A stretch of 64,000 nucleotides of DNA from Nageia nagi (Eukaryota; Pinophyta), in NCBI GenBank assembly GCA_050084985.1, contig JBITNC010000001.1, forward strand, positions 95,356,001-95,420,000, written 5' to 3'. The translations under genes were made by a program, and so were the position numbers. The notes beneath the pieces were generated by a model that did no database searches, was not told where the DNA came from, and was given only the letters and a program-made list of their open reading frames with translations. Positions 1 through 12,059 of the stretch are shown here, piece by piece. Every line of letters starts with the position of its first letter. Position 1 is the stretch's first letter.

Positions 1-1004
1 TGTCTAATGTGAGACAGATATTTACAAATGGTGACAAAGTTCATGCTGCAAAGGTGCTTAGCAGACTTGGGTTGGAAGACTGTTTTGAAGGTGTAATATG
101 CTTTGAAACACTCAATTCGCAGCCAAGAGGTTCTGAAAACAGCAATGGCCGGGATATTCCTCCTGATTCTATGCCCAAGACACCTATTGTTTGCAAGCCA
201 TCAAAGGAGGCTATAGAAACTGATGCTAAGCCCAACAACCTATTGTTTGCAAGCCATTAAAGGAGGCTATAGAAACTGATGCTAAGCCCAAGGCACTTAT
301 TGTTTACAAGCGCAAGCCATCAAAAGAGGCTATAAAAACTGATGCTAAGCCCAAGACACCTATTGTTTGCAAGCCATCAAAAGAGGTTATAGAACAGGCT
401 ATTCCTCCTGATGCTAAGCCCAAGACACCTATTGTTTGCAAGCCATCAAAAGAGGCTATAGAACAGGCTATTCCTCCTGATGCTAAGCGCAAGACACCTA
501 TTGTTTGCAAGCCATCAGAAGAGGCTATAGAACAGGCTATTTGCCTTGCAAATGCTGATCCACAGAGAACGGTACAAATCCTTATGGACTTTTCACCTTT
601 TTTGTTCCAACTTATGCAATGACATTGTAGTACCTCATTCAAGACTATTGGATTGTTATGTTTCTGCTGCAGATTTTCTTTGATGACAGTCCTAGGAATA
701 TAGCAGCAGGAAAGCGTGCAGGTCTGCACACTGTACTGGTAAGACCAGACCATTTGACCCCTGACATGGTGAATTCCAAAAGCCATTAGTTTATTCATGT
801 ATAGGTCATCCATCTAAAACTGTCTTAATTTTTTAATATCGCCAGGTCGGCACTCCAATTCGTACAGAGGGAGCAGACTTTGCACTTGAAAGCATTCACA
901 ATATTAAGGAAGCTTTGCCTGAGATTTGGGAAGAAGGCAAAAGCTCCAATAATGTTGTACGCACAAGAAGAACATATTCAATTGAAACTTATGTAACTGC
1001 ATAA
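1..1004 (+). CDS. HAD-superfamily pyrimidine 5'-nucleotidase-like gene, 3' exons (partial, apparent frameshift)
   Basis: Predicted soluble phosphatase of the plant/yeast pyrimidine 5'-nucleotidase (SDT1-like) branch of the HAD superfamily. The gene enters from the left edge. The first visible exon (to 571) starts with IFTNGDKVHAAKVLSRLGLE and CFEGVICFETLN, which hold HAD motif II (the T/S of FTN). It then has a repeated segment containing the motif III lysine (CKPS) and ends with ANADPQRT before a GTACAA donor. Exon two (673-738) opens with motif IV, FFDDSPRNIAAGKRAGLHT, and has an AG acceptor and a GTAAGA donor. The last exon (846-1004) gives the usual GADFALESIHNIKEALPEIW tail and ends in TAA. 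Splice sites look intact. Two oddities: six copies of the motif III block where relatives have one, and a 1-bp deletion near 234 that breaks the frame only in the second repeat unit. It may therefore be a recent pseudogene, a sequencing error, or a gene with an unannotated intron. Family assignment is confident; functionality is not. Confidence 0.8.
165..541 (+). repeat. six-unit in-exon tandem repeat of the HAD motif III segment
   Basis: Six consecutive units begin at 165, 222, 278, 341, 410 and 479, with lengths 57, 56, 63, 69, 69 and about 63 bp. Each encodes a version of DAKPKTPIVCKPSKEAIE; units 4-6 add QAI, and units 4 and 5 add QAIPP. All length differences except the 56-bp unit are multiples of three. 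The decayed paralogue at 21913-21962 has a single unit, so the array expanded in this copy. Confidence 0.9.
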
Positions 1005-2315
1005 GAATATGTTCCCTAGGACATAATCCTGGTGATAATAAACTTCTTGCTTAAAATAACATCAATTCTGAATCTGTTAAATGTAATAATGGATTGATGA
1101 AATCAACAAAATAAACTTTCCGAATGAATAAGTTTTTTCATGCAACAACATCAGTTGCATCAAAATTGGTTCAAATTCTGTCTTTCTTTGCCCTTTTTCC
1201 TCATTCTAAGGCACTCTTTTATTTCGTGATTGTATGCATTCTTTTTTTCATGCAAATTGTTCAAATGACTGGATATGGTTTTGTTCTCTTAACATCATCA
1301 TTCTTTGCACTCGAAATTGAAGAGACGAAACTAACCCTTTCTTATGCATAAGTATAAGAGACAACAACATTAGCTATTAAAGTATTTTTGTTAAATCAAT
1401 TCAAAATAAATCTGGAAAATAACAGACAAGTAGAGTTTCTTCTGCTTAAAATCTTGATGATTTATTGTTTGTCTAGACTCGGATTTATGACCCTTTTCAA
1501 GAGCACTATACTTCTGCAAATATTATACAACATGACAATCAATTCCTTCCTCAACTCCTGGAAAGCAGGCTTTTCACACCTGCTTTTATTATGTGACATT
1601 TCTGGAAAATGGGTCATGGAGTATGAACATCAACTACAAATGCAGATCAATTTTTTTATGTGACTTTTCTAGCCTTGAAAATGGGTCATGGAGTATGAAC
1701 ACCAACTTCAAATGCAGATCAATACAAATGTGATTGAATAAATATGCCTTTTTCAAGTCATGGAATTGAATTTTGACAGATCATATAACTTTATTGACTT
1801 CTTATGTAAAGGTTTTTTTGGACAACAGCAGGAAAGCAGGGAACAAAATTGTTCAAGTATTATGTCTTTGCTCTGATACAAAACTGAAGAAACCTGCAAC
1901 CAAAACAAAAGAACCAGAACGATACAAGTAAATCAAACGAACAAAAGATACCAGATATGATCCCACTAAGGAGCTACCTAAATGCAGCATACATGGCTAA
2001 GGCGTTTTTGAACACTCATAAAGACTCAAAATGCAACTAGAAAGATTATAGCCATCAGATTCATTGTATTGATTTACAAGATGGAATGATTGCAATATAA
2101 GAATATCCTGCGATTTATAACCAGACTAATAGCAGCAACCAAACAACAAACCAACTTGGTATTTTGCCCATTGTAAATCCATGATAATGTAGATTTACAT
2201 ACGAGTCGATTATGATTTATTGAAAAAATTAGCTCAATGCACTACTACCAGATCAACTAGAGCAAATGTAAAATCTAACTTTTCTGGTTTGCAGTTCAAG
2301 CATTCTATATCACCC
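1005..2315. other. 3' UTR and downstream flank of the HAD gene, duplicated at 22437-23575
   Basis: There is no convincing coding sequence; short open frames here are AT-rich and unsupported. The stretch aligns by eye with the DNA after the second HAD copy: the first shared block follows the stop codon, and later blocks include CCAACTTGGTATT, GATTTACATA and TTTATTGAAAA. Similarity stops near 2315, just before LINE sequence begins. This shows that the duplicated unit is genomic (introns plus 3' flank), not a retrocopy. Confidence 0.7.
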
Positions 2316-2339
2316 AAGAGGGCATGATGCTAGGAGATC

Positions 2340-3661
2340 CTCCTTGATAAAAATGGAATAAAAAAAAAAACATCCACTCCCAAGCCATGCTTGCACGTTT
2401 GCAAGACCAAAATAAGTGCATAGAAGAGTTTGTTCGATTGAAGAAAGGACACTTAGGGTCTGCAACACCCAAATGCACCAGTAGGTCCCCTAAAAGAAGA
2501 CCTTGAAAAAGTTAACTTCAAGCGAAAAACGGTTGCTTAGGTTCAATAAAAAAGCCCACATAGTACAGAATTTGGACTTCCATCTTGACTTGAGGGAGAT
2601 ATTATATGTTAAGCCAAGGAACCATTGGAAGGAAAAGAGATAAACAATAATAACCATGATGAGCTTTATAATCCGTGAGAGGGACCTTATTGAGCGATGA
2701 TCAATCTTTCCACCATGGTCTTTTTATCCTCCTCCCAATATTTTGCCATAGACTAAGAAGAGCATTATCAATAACAACATTGTAAGTCTCTTTACCAACA
2801 ATAGCTAAATTGAATTTTCTTCTGAAAGAAGGCCATGAGATCCAGTCTATTCTTCGAAGAGAAAAAAATTTAAAATGGAGGAGACTCCTTTCTTCAAGTG
2901 GACTTGGAAAAGAGAAGTACCCTAAATAGAAATAAGAGGCGACCACCAAACATTAAGTGAGCTAATAGGAAAATCACAATTAAGGTCCAAACCTTCCATC
3001 CGAGCCAAGGTGTGACTTGCTGCCAATGCCGTCAGATACTTTTGATGACAAAAGAACCAAAAATCTTGATAAAAATTGGAGCAACAATAATATAGTGGAG
3101 GTTGATCCCCTTCCAAGCACATCTATTAAGAGGCAAACCAATAGAAACAAAGTGTCTAATCAAAATTATCCATGCCTCTTCTCCTTTCAATGATTAAATG
3201 ATCCACTTAGCACAAATAACAACTCCTTGTTTCTTACAATTAACAAATTCCATACCTCCATCTTCCTTGGGTAGGGTGCAAAATTCCCAAGCCACTCCAT
3301 GGAAACCCTTACAGTTTGAAGAACTCCACAAAAAATCCCGTAATAGTTTCTTTAATTTATTGTAATATGCTTGGGAAGGTACCTAACAAGAAGAATAGTA
3401 AACATGAGTTAGATGTACGATTTCCAATCGAGCCTACTAATTGTAGTATGTGTACAAGTTTTCTCTTTATAGAAGCAATAATACGATTACCTGCAAATAA
3501 TGCATCAAATTCATTATCCGTAATTATTATACAATCCGCATAATTCAATGGAGCTAGCAAAACCTCTATGTAATAACTTTGGAAATAAATTTGAAACTTG
3601 CCAACCAAAGAAAGCTTTTTAAACATCCACTACTCAAGCTTCTTCTCCACCTTTTGAACTA
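2340..3661 (-). mobile_element. L1-type LINE, 3' part of ORF2 (post-RT region and zinc-finger tail), pseudogene
   Basis: Read on the minus strand, this is the C-terminal part of a plant L1-like ORF2, broken by stops and frameshifts. Starting at the right, VEKKLE and [12 protein letters not shown] match the region just after the RT domain. Near 3240-3300, PKEDGGMEFVN matches the usual PKEEGGLGLRN-type block, followed by CAKWIIQSLKGEEAWI. Near 2390-2470, DPKCPFFNRTNSSMHLFWSC is the zinc-binding RT-associated tail, with the second cysteine replaced by phenylalanine. The rest of the ORF lies at 17698-21480; the coding frame resumes across the 14-kb gypsy insertion. The LINE stops near 2340 without a poly(A)/poly(T) end, so its 3' terminus is missing. 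Confidence 0.8.
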
Positions 3662-5485
3662 TGTTATTGTTATTCTTTTAGAATTACACTCTGTAAGGAG
3701 GGTAACATTTTGCTATTCTTTCATTCATATATTCTTTCTCAATAAGATTCATGCTTTTAATTCTCATTTCTTACTCCCCTTTCATTCTCTTGTAAGTGTT
3801 GTAATGAGTGTATAGTTTTTATACTTAGTCATTTTTGTCAAATTTGGTTAAGTTTAGGAAAGTCCAAGAACTGTTGATATTTCTGGGTCATAGTTGATTT
3901 GTGTTATATTTTAAATTGCCATTTTGTTGAAAGGCATGTGTTATTGTGTAAATAAGTCTTGTATGTTTGTTGCATCATAGTTGGGTCTTCACCAGTAATT
4001 GTACTTAGGTATGAGGTTGAAAGGTAATTTTATTTTGTCTAAGTCATGTCCGGGAGGTAATATAACATGTAAGGGAAGTAACTATCTAAGTTCAAGTCCG
4101 GCTCTTATATAGTTCAAGTCTATAAAATTTAGGTTCTATAGACTCGAGTACTCTTTCTAGATAGCATTATAAATATGAGTCATTAGAGTCAAATCAGTCA
4201 ACAGGTAATGTTCTAGAGCCCATGATTTTAGAGAAAAAGTTGTACTAGACACCAGAAATTTGAGGCACTGAGTTAGTCCATCAACGAGTGTTATCAAGGG
4301 ACCAAACAGTAAGAGATGTTTCAGTGAGTCCATTCTGCAGACCCTACCAATTTTGAGAATAAAGTCACACCATTTGCTAAAAATCGATGGGTGATAAGGA
4401 AACTCCCAATCAATCATAGACCCCGCTAGAGCAAGTAAGACCCACTAAGTTGAAAAGAGAACTGTGAGATGAGGGGAACACCTGGGTCCATTTAATTAAG
4501 AGTTTTTGACCTCTAGGGCTCTATCAATGTGTCAACTTTGACTCATTTCCACATGGTAGTAGTAGTTCTTACTTAGGTTTCAATGTTATATTTTTCATTG
4601 CCCTCACAATTTTTGCAACCCGAAGCTACAATGATCTTCATAAATGGTTGCAGAGAGTTAGATAGCTACCGATAGAGCATAGAGACAAATTGTACTAATC
4701 AAACTAGTAAACCATACCTTGATAATCAACTACAATTGCAACAGAATACAATCAAAGATAAATATGAGAGATTATGATTGAGAACGTACAAAGATTCAAA
4801 GTCTACAAATTCACATACATTGGCGTTGATTATACTAAGTCATTGTGTAATCTAGCAAAGTTATAGATTGAAGTTGTATAATTGTAAATAGTTCTTTGTT
4901 TCTATTCTTAGTCAATAGGAAATTAAAGACAATAATGGTGGACAACCACCCATTATAAGTATATTCTTATAAATAGTGGGCTATTAGAGGTAAAAAGATT
5001 GAATATTTTAGCAAAGTTGCCCAGTGTAAGCTCTATTTTCATATATGATAATGAAATTACTATGATATTTTTCCCTCTATGTTTTGTGGCTATTATCTTA
5101 CTTTATGATTGTTATGTATGAAGTTTAGTTTTTAATTGTGGTTGTGTATTGCAATTGCATGGCCTTAAGAGCGAGAAAATTATTTTATTCTTAATCTTGG
5201 CATTGGATTACTTCTTGTGTGGTAATACATGGGCTAATTAGTTTTATCTTGCTTTTATAATTAGATTTCAATTTTTTTTCTATTACCCTTCATCTTTTTA
5301 TCTCTTTCCAGTTACTTTTGATCTCTTCCATAGATAGGAACAGACCTATAACCTATAGATTGAGTAGAAAACTTTCCATGAGCACACTATCCTATCACCT
5401 TCTACTCTTACAAGAAGCTTACTATTGGAAGCAATGGAGAACAAGACTAGACCAAACTTTAAGGTTATATTATATTGATCAATAG
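3662..5485 (+). repeat. 5' LTR of the gypsy element
   Basis: Direct repeat partner of 15884-17697. Shared blocks include GTAAGGAGGGTAACATTTTG near the start, GTGTTGTAATGAGT, TTTGTGGCTATTAT near 5090, and CCAAAC(T/C)TTAAGGTTA at the end. The pair is collinear along its whole length with scattered substitutions, many of them transitions. Confidence 0.85.
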
Positions 5486-5899
5486 TAGAAAAGTTCATTT
5501 TTGGAATGCTCGATGGGATGCGAACAAAATTTCATATTTTGTGGGCATGATAGACCAAATAGCTATGTCTAGTAAGCTATCACCTTGTGCTTAAAAGATT
5601 ATAGGGTTTATTTAACTTTATTATCAACTATGTTATCAAAATCAATCAATATTTCAAACCTTGGCACCTCCAAAATGTAGATTTACTCGAAGTAGTGCCA
5701 GAAATTCCTCAAGATAACCTAGATTTTAAGAGTTGTTGGTTCCTCAAAGGAGGACTATGCAAAATATTTTTCGAACCTTATCTCCTCAAATTCTTTTAAG
5801 AGTTGTCCCATTAATAACTTGTATTTGAATTTGTCCAGCAAAATCCTTCACCTCATACAAGTGGTCCAAATATGGCTCCACCTACCCCTGTAGATTTTT

Positions 5900-6640
5900 C
5901 TACTTGAATAATAGTCATCCCTTAGTATTTTTGCTGATTCTCTAACTATTCCTCAAGAAATATTTAAATTTTTTTCTAAATATGATGGGTTAGGCAAACT
6001 GCCTTATGAACATTATCAAGATTTATCTTTACTGGCTCATAATTTTGATATCAATAATGAAACTATCATGATAAGATTGTTATCATATTCTTTTGAAGGA
6101 AAAGTTGCTGAATGATTTAAAACTCTCACCCCTAAATTCATAAATACATGGAGAGAGTTATGTCAAGCTCTTATAAAGAGATTTGCTGAAGATGGTAATG
6201 ATAATAGCTTTTTGAGCCTCATAGCATGTATTAAAAGATATCTCCATGAGTCTATAGATGATTTTAATTTAAGATTTGAGAAAACTTGAAAGTCCATTCC
6301 AATAAGAATTAGGCCAACAAATACTCAAGCCTTGCTATATTACAAGAAAGCATTTCTCTTGAACCTTAATGTATTGATTGTAATGTCAGATGATACCTTC
6401 CTAGATGTCTATCAAATGGGTAAAACAATTGAGTATACCTTGGTATCTTCTAACAAGATACAATCTCGATCCATTATACTCTTATTTCCTAATCTACCTT
6501 CAAAATAGGCTCCATTATAGATTTCTCATCTTGGAGTATTAGCCTTGCCACCACCTCCTCCTAAACCTAAAACTCAACCAAGTGCTAGCACTACTAGCTC
6601 TTGCATTTACAAGTACAAATACTGGTTCTAACTCATAAGA
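5900..6640 (+). pseudogene. gypsy gag capsid region
   Basis: Structural gag protein of the gypsy element, which would form the virus-like particle in the cytoplasm. Recognisable pieces of the retrotransposon-gag family are LPYEHYQDLSLLAHNF, FEGKVAE followed by a stop where tryptophan is usual (tga), WRELCQALIKRFAEDGNDN, and SIDDFNLRFEK. Downstream is a proline-rich linker (PPPPPKPKTQPS). No intact zinc knuckle was found before the protease. Several in-frame stops make it non-functional. The order ahead of protease and RT supports the call. Confidence 0.72.
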
Positions 6641-7569
6641 GGAAAAGAGGATAAGATATCTAAAGATAACTATTAGGAACTTAACAAATAAGCTCACTTT
6701 ACAAGAGAGGTAGAATCAAAGTTTCAATTACAGGAGATATGATAACTAGTATCAACTAATATTTTAGCTTAAAAAAAATAATTACCCAGAATAACCACCT
6801 ACTTCTAAAGTTGTAGCAAATGCAGTAATGGTTAGTTCTATAGAAAATGATGCTTTGGGTATTACAAAATGGTGTCCTTATTTAGATCCATATTTTCTAG
6901 ACTCCTTCATGGTATATCAACATCAACATTTGGGCTTGCATTCTTATCAGATGGTAGAACCTACTTCAAACTGTACTATAGACCTTTCCATGGTTAATTT
7001 TTAGCTTCCAGGTTATGCTGGAGAATAAGCCAACTATGTTCGAATCGAATCTTCCTCCTCAATAGCCCTACAACAAGCTCAAGTAACTCAATAAAATCAA
7101 CAACCCATTTCATATCAAGTTGATCCAAAAAGAGCTAAGGCTCCTATGCTCCATCCATAGAATCAAGAAAATCAACTTTCTAATCATCTAGGTAAAGTTT
7201 TTCAAGATTTGGGTAATGTTGTTTCTTGAGCAAGAAACCCCTTTACAACAAAAAATGAAGTCTCGAAAAAAAAGAGGCCTCCTCCATTGAGATATACTTT
7301 TATTATTGAACATCACAAGGAGAAAGACACTTAGTAATTTACATCACATCAACCCATTGAAATAAGTAAGTTAACCTCTTATGTTCTATACAATATTGTG
7401 TAAGAATTAAAGAAGACACCTTCTAGAATGATAATGTTTGATGCATTAAAGGTTCTAGGTCAAATTGATCTTTTGCAAGAATTTTTGAAGCTTAAAAATA
7501 GTAAAAAGAAGATAAATGAGGGCAATGTAGTGTTTGCAATTTTTGATGATATCCTTCAGCTCCTGTAGG

Positions 7570-7942
7570 TATAAGAAGACCTCCACCTTTTTATCTATCT
7601 CTTATATTAAAAGGTTTAGTAGTTAATAATTGTATGATTGATATTGGAGTTGCCATTACTATTATTCTCAAAGCTATTGCAAATGAGATGAAATTGTATA
7701 TTACTGGATGCCTAGATGGAGTCATACAATTATATTCTTCCTTGGTAAATGTAGTTGGTAGTGTAAAAGGAGTTTTCATAACCTTAAATGCATTCTTTGA
7801 TATCTATGTCATTCAACATAGTATTATCATTGATCTTCAACCTCTGTTTGGGATCTGCTTATCTAGAGAATTCACTGCTAAGTTGGGAGGGTATTTAGCC
7901 TTAGATTATAAACATCTCCTACTTCCTTTCCAAAATAAATAA
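7570..7942 (+). pseudogene. gypsy aspartic protease
   Basis: Retropepsin-like protease that would process the Gag-Pol polyprotein. The open stretch starting near 7618 contains NNCMIDIGVAITII. This aligns with the usual active-site pattern hydrophobic-DSGA, but the serine codon is now isoleucine (DIG). The catalytic aspartate is kept. The flap and C-terminal half follow (VVGSVKGVFITLNAFFDIYV, then a region ending LALDYKHLLLPF). It precedes the RNase H-like and RT domains, as expected for gypsy pol. The changed active-site triad and surrounding stops suggest it is dead. Confidence 0.7.
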
Positions 7943-8079
7943 AAAATATCATGAAACAAAACTATATGAATGGCCTTGGACTAGTAGAAATATTTGAGAG
8001 GGATACACTTAGAGAGACACTCCTAACCATAAAAATCCTTTCAACTAATGATCTCAATTACTAGTTCACTAATATTAGC

Positions 8080-8520
8080 ATGGGTAATTATTGTTTATAT
8101 GAAGATATACAATCAATCTCAATCATAGTTGAAGGACACATGAGATGATTTTCATTTAGATTCACATGGATTTGCATAAATAATGCTACTAAATATGAAG
8201 CTTTCTATTTAAGGTTATCTAAAATGATCAGCATGGGAATCAGATTCTTAGTGGTGCATGGTGATTCTAAATTGGTCATAAAACAAGTCAAAGACTAGAT
8301 TAGTGCAAGACATCACTATCTGAAGATTTATATGAATAGGGTATGAGACTTATTAGAGTCATTCCTGGTAATCAATTTCATCTCTACTCCTAAGAGGTTT
8401 AATCAAATTGCTAATGCACTTGAGGGTAAAGGAGCATGTTACAATCTTGCTTATCACAAGAGAGGAAGCTATGGAGTTAAAATCCTATGTAGGCCATCTG
8501 TGCCTAACACTGTAAATTTT
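8080..8520 (+). pseudogene. second RNase H-like domain placed before RT
   Basis: Translation gives NNATKYEAFYLRLSKMISMG, then VVHGDSKLVIKQVKD, a stop at 8296, and STPKRFNQIANALEG. These match three conserved blocks of cellular-type RNase HI: the Glu block (TKYEA), the Asp block (HGDSKLV) and the C-terminal block, where the usual Asp is Asn here (ANAL). A separate gypsy RNase H lies after RT, so this is an additional domain. Some Tat-lineage elements are known to carry a second, archaeal-like RNase H; its position between protease and RT is the unusual part. The first catalytic Asp block was not identified. Confidence 0.62.
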
Positions 8521-8779
8521 TGATAGGTATTTGAATCTAATGAATATATTATGAATTTCCTTATAAATGAAGTAGTATATCACACCTTTGATGTTGAAAA
8601 AATACCTAATTATTTTCAAGAGTCAGATGTTATACAACTCAGAAATAATATCATACCCAAAGGTTTGCTCTCTTTTGAATGACTATTTGACTATGAAGAT
8701 GTTCAAAAAGCCAAAACTTTGGCTATTCAAAAAGAGAGCAATAATGAGCTAGAAGTTGAACCTGAAAGATGCATAAAGG

Positions 8780-9560
8780 TTGGATCAAAGTGCTCTAAAG
8801 AAGAAAAAACAATATTTCATATTTACCATGAATTATTCAAAGTAATGTTTTGGATTTATAATGATCTGAAGACATATGATAAGAATATGATCCATCACAC
8901 CATTGAGCTTAAATGAGAAGCAAAACCATACAAATAAAAATAGAGGTTGGTAAACCCAAAAATAGAAGAGGCTATGAAGTAGGAGTTAATTAAGCTCTTA
9001 TATGCTAAAATTATTTATCCTATCAAGCATTCTTCTTGGGTAGCCAATTTAGTGCTAGTAGGGAAGTAGAGCAGAGAAATCAGGCTGTACATAGATTTTA
9101 GAAATCTAAACTAGGTGTCTCAAAAAAAATTATCATCTCCCTCCCATGGAGCAAATCCTCCACATTGTAGCCAAACCATGTTGTTTTTCTGTGATTGATG
9201 GTTATTTAGAATTCAACCAAATTTGGGTAAAGGATGAAGATTAGTTCAAAAATGCATTCACTACCAAGTGGGGACATTTGCATTTCATAGAATGCCTTTC
9301 AATCTCTCCAACGTTGGGGCTACTTTTCAAAGAGCCATGGACCATGCCTTTAGTGACTTGATAAATAAGATAATCCTACTTTACTTGGATGACATCATAA
9401 TATTTTCTAAAAGTAGAAAGGACCACTTGAATCTTCTTAAGCAAGTTTTAGAAAAATGTATAGAATTTGAAATTTCTATCAATTCCAAAAAGTCTATTTG
9501 TATGGTTAACAAAAAAAAATTGCTAGATCATTATCTTGAAAATGGGATTGATAATTGATC
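8780..9560 (+). pseudogene. gypsy reverse transcriptase
   Basis: RNA-directed DNA polymerase domain of gypsy pol. The N-terminal approach (YNDLKTYDKNMIHHTIELK) is followed by the fingers segment with IIYPIKHSSWVANLVLV and LYIDFRNLN. A frameshift falls near 9120. The palm then contains WGTFAFHRMPFNLSNVGATF and the catalytic YLDDIIIFSK, both conserved aspartates present, then SINSKKSI. TAG stops lie at codons where relatives usually have glutamine, for example after RNLN and in KDED(stop)FKNAF. The palm alone is open from about 9268 to 9558. Confidence 0.88.
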
Positions 9561-9639
9561 AGATAGAGTAAAAGCTATTGATGCATTACCTCTACCTTCA
9601 TATAAGAAGACCCTGCAATCCTTTCTTGGTCAAATCAAT

Positions 9640-10150
9640 TTTGTTAGAAATTTTATTAATAATTTTTCTTATATTATTTCTTCAATTACAACAATGTTAA
9701 AGAAAGATGCTATATTGTTTTGGTTTGAAAAAGTAAAACAAGCTTTTTATGATATTAAAAAGGCTATAATTGAAGACTATTTTGAAGAATCTTAATTTTT
9801 TAAAAGATTTCATCATGTACACTTACAAAGTAGAGAAAAGCATTGCTACCATTCTAGCATAGAAAAATGATCTAAAGGAAGAACATCCCATTGCCTTTCA
9901 TAGTCAAACACTACACCGACACCAAAGAAGGTACTCATTTATTAAAAAAAAAGTGTTTTCCATAATGAAAGGATTTAAAAAGTTTAAGCATTATGTATTC
10001 CATAAAAAAATCTTTGTATATATATACCATTCACCTTGATATAAATAATTATGTTATCCAAAGATAATTGGATGAAGAAAAAGATGGTTGGATCACAAGA
10101 ATAATGGAATATGATGTAGAAATTAAACCAACCAAGCTAATTAGGGAAAG
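9640..10150 (+). pseudogene. gypsy RNase H domain following RT
   Basis: Continues directly from the RT. The connection region has SFLGQINFVRNFINNFSY-like residues near 9620-9680, and the RNase H part reads HPIAFHSQTLHRHQRRYS, KKKVFSIMKGFKKFKHYV and FHKKIFVYI. This matches the usual PIAF-S-L-Y-EKE-LA-V-A-KK-RHYL pattern with losses. Several stops interrupt it. It would degrade the RNA template during reverse transcription. Confidence 0.7.
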
Positions 10151-10283
10151 AGATCTTTGTGAAAATATAATAGAAGTTGGACACATGATTGCTATAATTG
10201 AGGATGATGAGAATCTCAACCAAGAGAGTGATTGGATAAAGTAATTTATTTTTTACTTTAGAATCAATAAATGCCCTGAATCT

Positions 10284-11450
10284 TTGGATAGGTTTCAAAA
10301 AATGAGATTCAGGTTACAAGCATTGAAATTTATGATGGTAGATGATCATCTTTTTAGAAAGAATTTTACATTATTGAGATGTGTCATTCAAGATGAAGCT
10401 CAAAGAATTTTACATGAATTTAATTATAGATTCTCTAGAGGACACTATATTGGTCCTATTATTGTAACAAAAATATTGCAAGCAAGTTATTATTGGCCTA
10501 CTTTATTTTAATATTCATTCAAAATATTTTGAAAATATGACAAATGTAACAGATGTGTGAGAAAAATGAGACAAGCTACAATGCATCATAGTATTGTAGT
10601 TGTTGAAGAACCTTTCCAACAATGGGGTCTAGATTTCATTGGTGTTATAAACCCAAATGTTTCAATAGGAAATAAGTTTATTTTGACTACAACAAACTAC
10701 TTCGCAAGATGGTAAGAAGCCTTGCCATATAAGAGTGTAGATCAAGAAGTAGTGATAGAGATGATCAAAAGGTTAATTATCACTTCGTTATTCCATATAC
10801 TATTGTATTAGATAATGGTCCTGTATTTATTGGAGCTAATTTTTTAGAATTTATTACTGAGTATAAGATCTACTAGATGTTCTCTTCAAACTATAACCTG
10901 TAAAGAAATGGGTTAACTAAATCAACAAATGAAAACTTAACTTGGATCATTAAAAAAATAATTGAAGGAAATCTCTAGATAGTGGCATACACTAGACTAT
11001 ACATTATGGGTAGATAGGATCAGTATCAAATAAGCAATCAAGATATCTCCCTATGCATTGGTTTATGGTAAGAGACCAGTATTGCCAATTCATATTGAGT
11101 TACATGCATTAAAAATCCTATAAGAGATAGAAGACTATGACTTCGAACCCTTGCAAGTAAGGTTTCAATCAATTGATGAAGTTGGAAGAGAATAGAAATA
11201 AAACATATCAATCCTTCCAACATCGAAAACAAATTGTTAGGAAATGGTTCGATAAGAAAAAGTCTTCTTGGGTTAAATTTGAGGTCAGATACATCATCTT
11301 TAAATGGGACGAATAAAGAGCAAAAATTGAAAAATATCAAAAAATGATTCCTTATGGAGCAAACCCTGTATCATCATTCAAGCTTTGCAAAATAATGCAT
11401 TCAAGCTTGAAGATATTATCAAATCCTAGATACTGACTATCCTAGTGAAC
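10284..11450 (+). pseudogene. gypsy integrase
   Basis: DDE integrase that would insert the cDNA into the genome. The zinc domain is visible as HEF..., RGHYIGPIIVTKILQASYYW and KYDKCNRC (HHCC pattern). The core follows: WGLDFIGVI carries the first Asp, and LDNGPVFIGANF the second. The third acidic residue is lost: the block reads LTKSTNENL, with lysine where glutamate is expected before STN. A C-terminal extension follows with WFDKKKSSWVKF-like residues. Stops and a frameshift near 10790 confirm decay. Order after RT and RNase H is typical of Ty3/gypsy. Confidence 0.8.
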
Positions 11451-12059
11451 GCGATCTATTTGAAATATTATCAGATGATTTCATAACACTTGATAAGATT
11501 GTATAGTGTAAATACTCCAATGTTTCTTTTTATTTTTATCAAAAAAATAAAATAAATAAATAAAAATAAATATTTTATTATATATATTGATTCATAAATG
11601 GTATGCTTCCTAACAAGGTAGGTAGCCATTAATGCTTGCATTAACTAAGCATAGTGGAGCTTAAACTTAATGAATGTAAATCATCTTATCAAAAAGATGG
11701 TATTTAAGAGCTATATTTTCTCATAAAAACCACCAACTGCACCTTACCTTACAACTTACATCTAATGCATTTGAATTGAATGTGACCCTACCTATCATCC
11801 CTAACATTGCACTTTGTGTGAACCTCGACATTTCTTGTTCATTAATTGCCATTAATACATGATAGTCACAAACCCTAGGCAACTAGAACATACTCCCCAA
11901 CTCACTTAGCAAATTTTAGAGCCCAAATGTTTGAGGGTTGTAGAGCATATTATCCAATAGAGCTTTTGGCATAAGGTATGGAAGAGTATTAGAGCTTGAT
12001 CTTACAAATGTTGTATGTATTAGATGCTTACCCGAGCTACATAAAAGTTATTTAATATC

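Noticed and set aside
41-813. Minus-strand open frames opposite the HAD exon, one of 169 codons
   Set aside because: They are antisense shadows of the repeated exon; the repeats (SFDGLQTIGVLG) mirror the sense array.
1124-1663. Two plus-strand open frames (75 and 91 codons) after the HAD stop
   Set aside because: Low-complexity, Phe/Leu-rich translations with no conservation in the second HAD copy; this is 3' flank.
5486-5530. Primer-binding site just inside the 5' LTR of the gypsy element
   Set aside because: TTTTTGGAATGCTCGATGGG is in about the right place but matches no tRNA 3' end that I can name with confidence.
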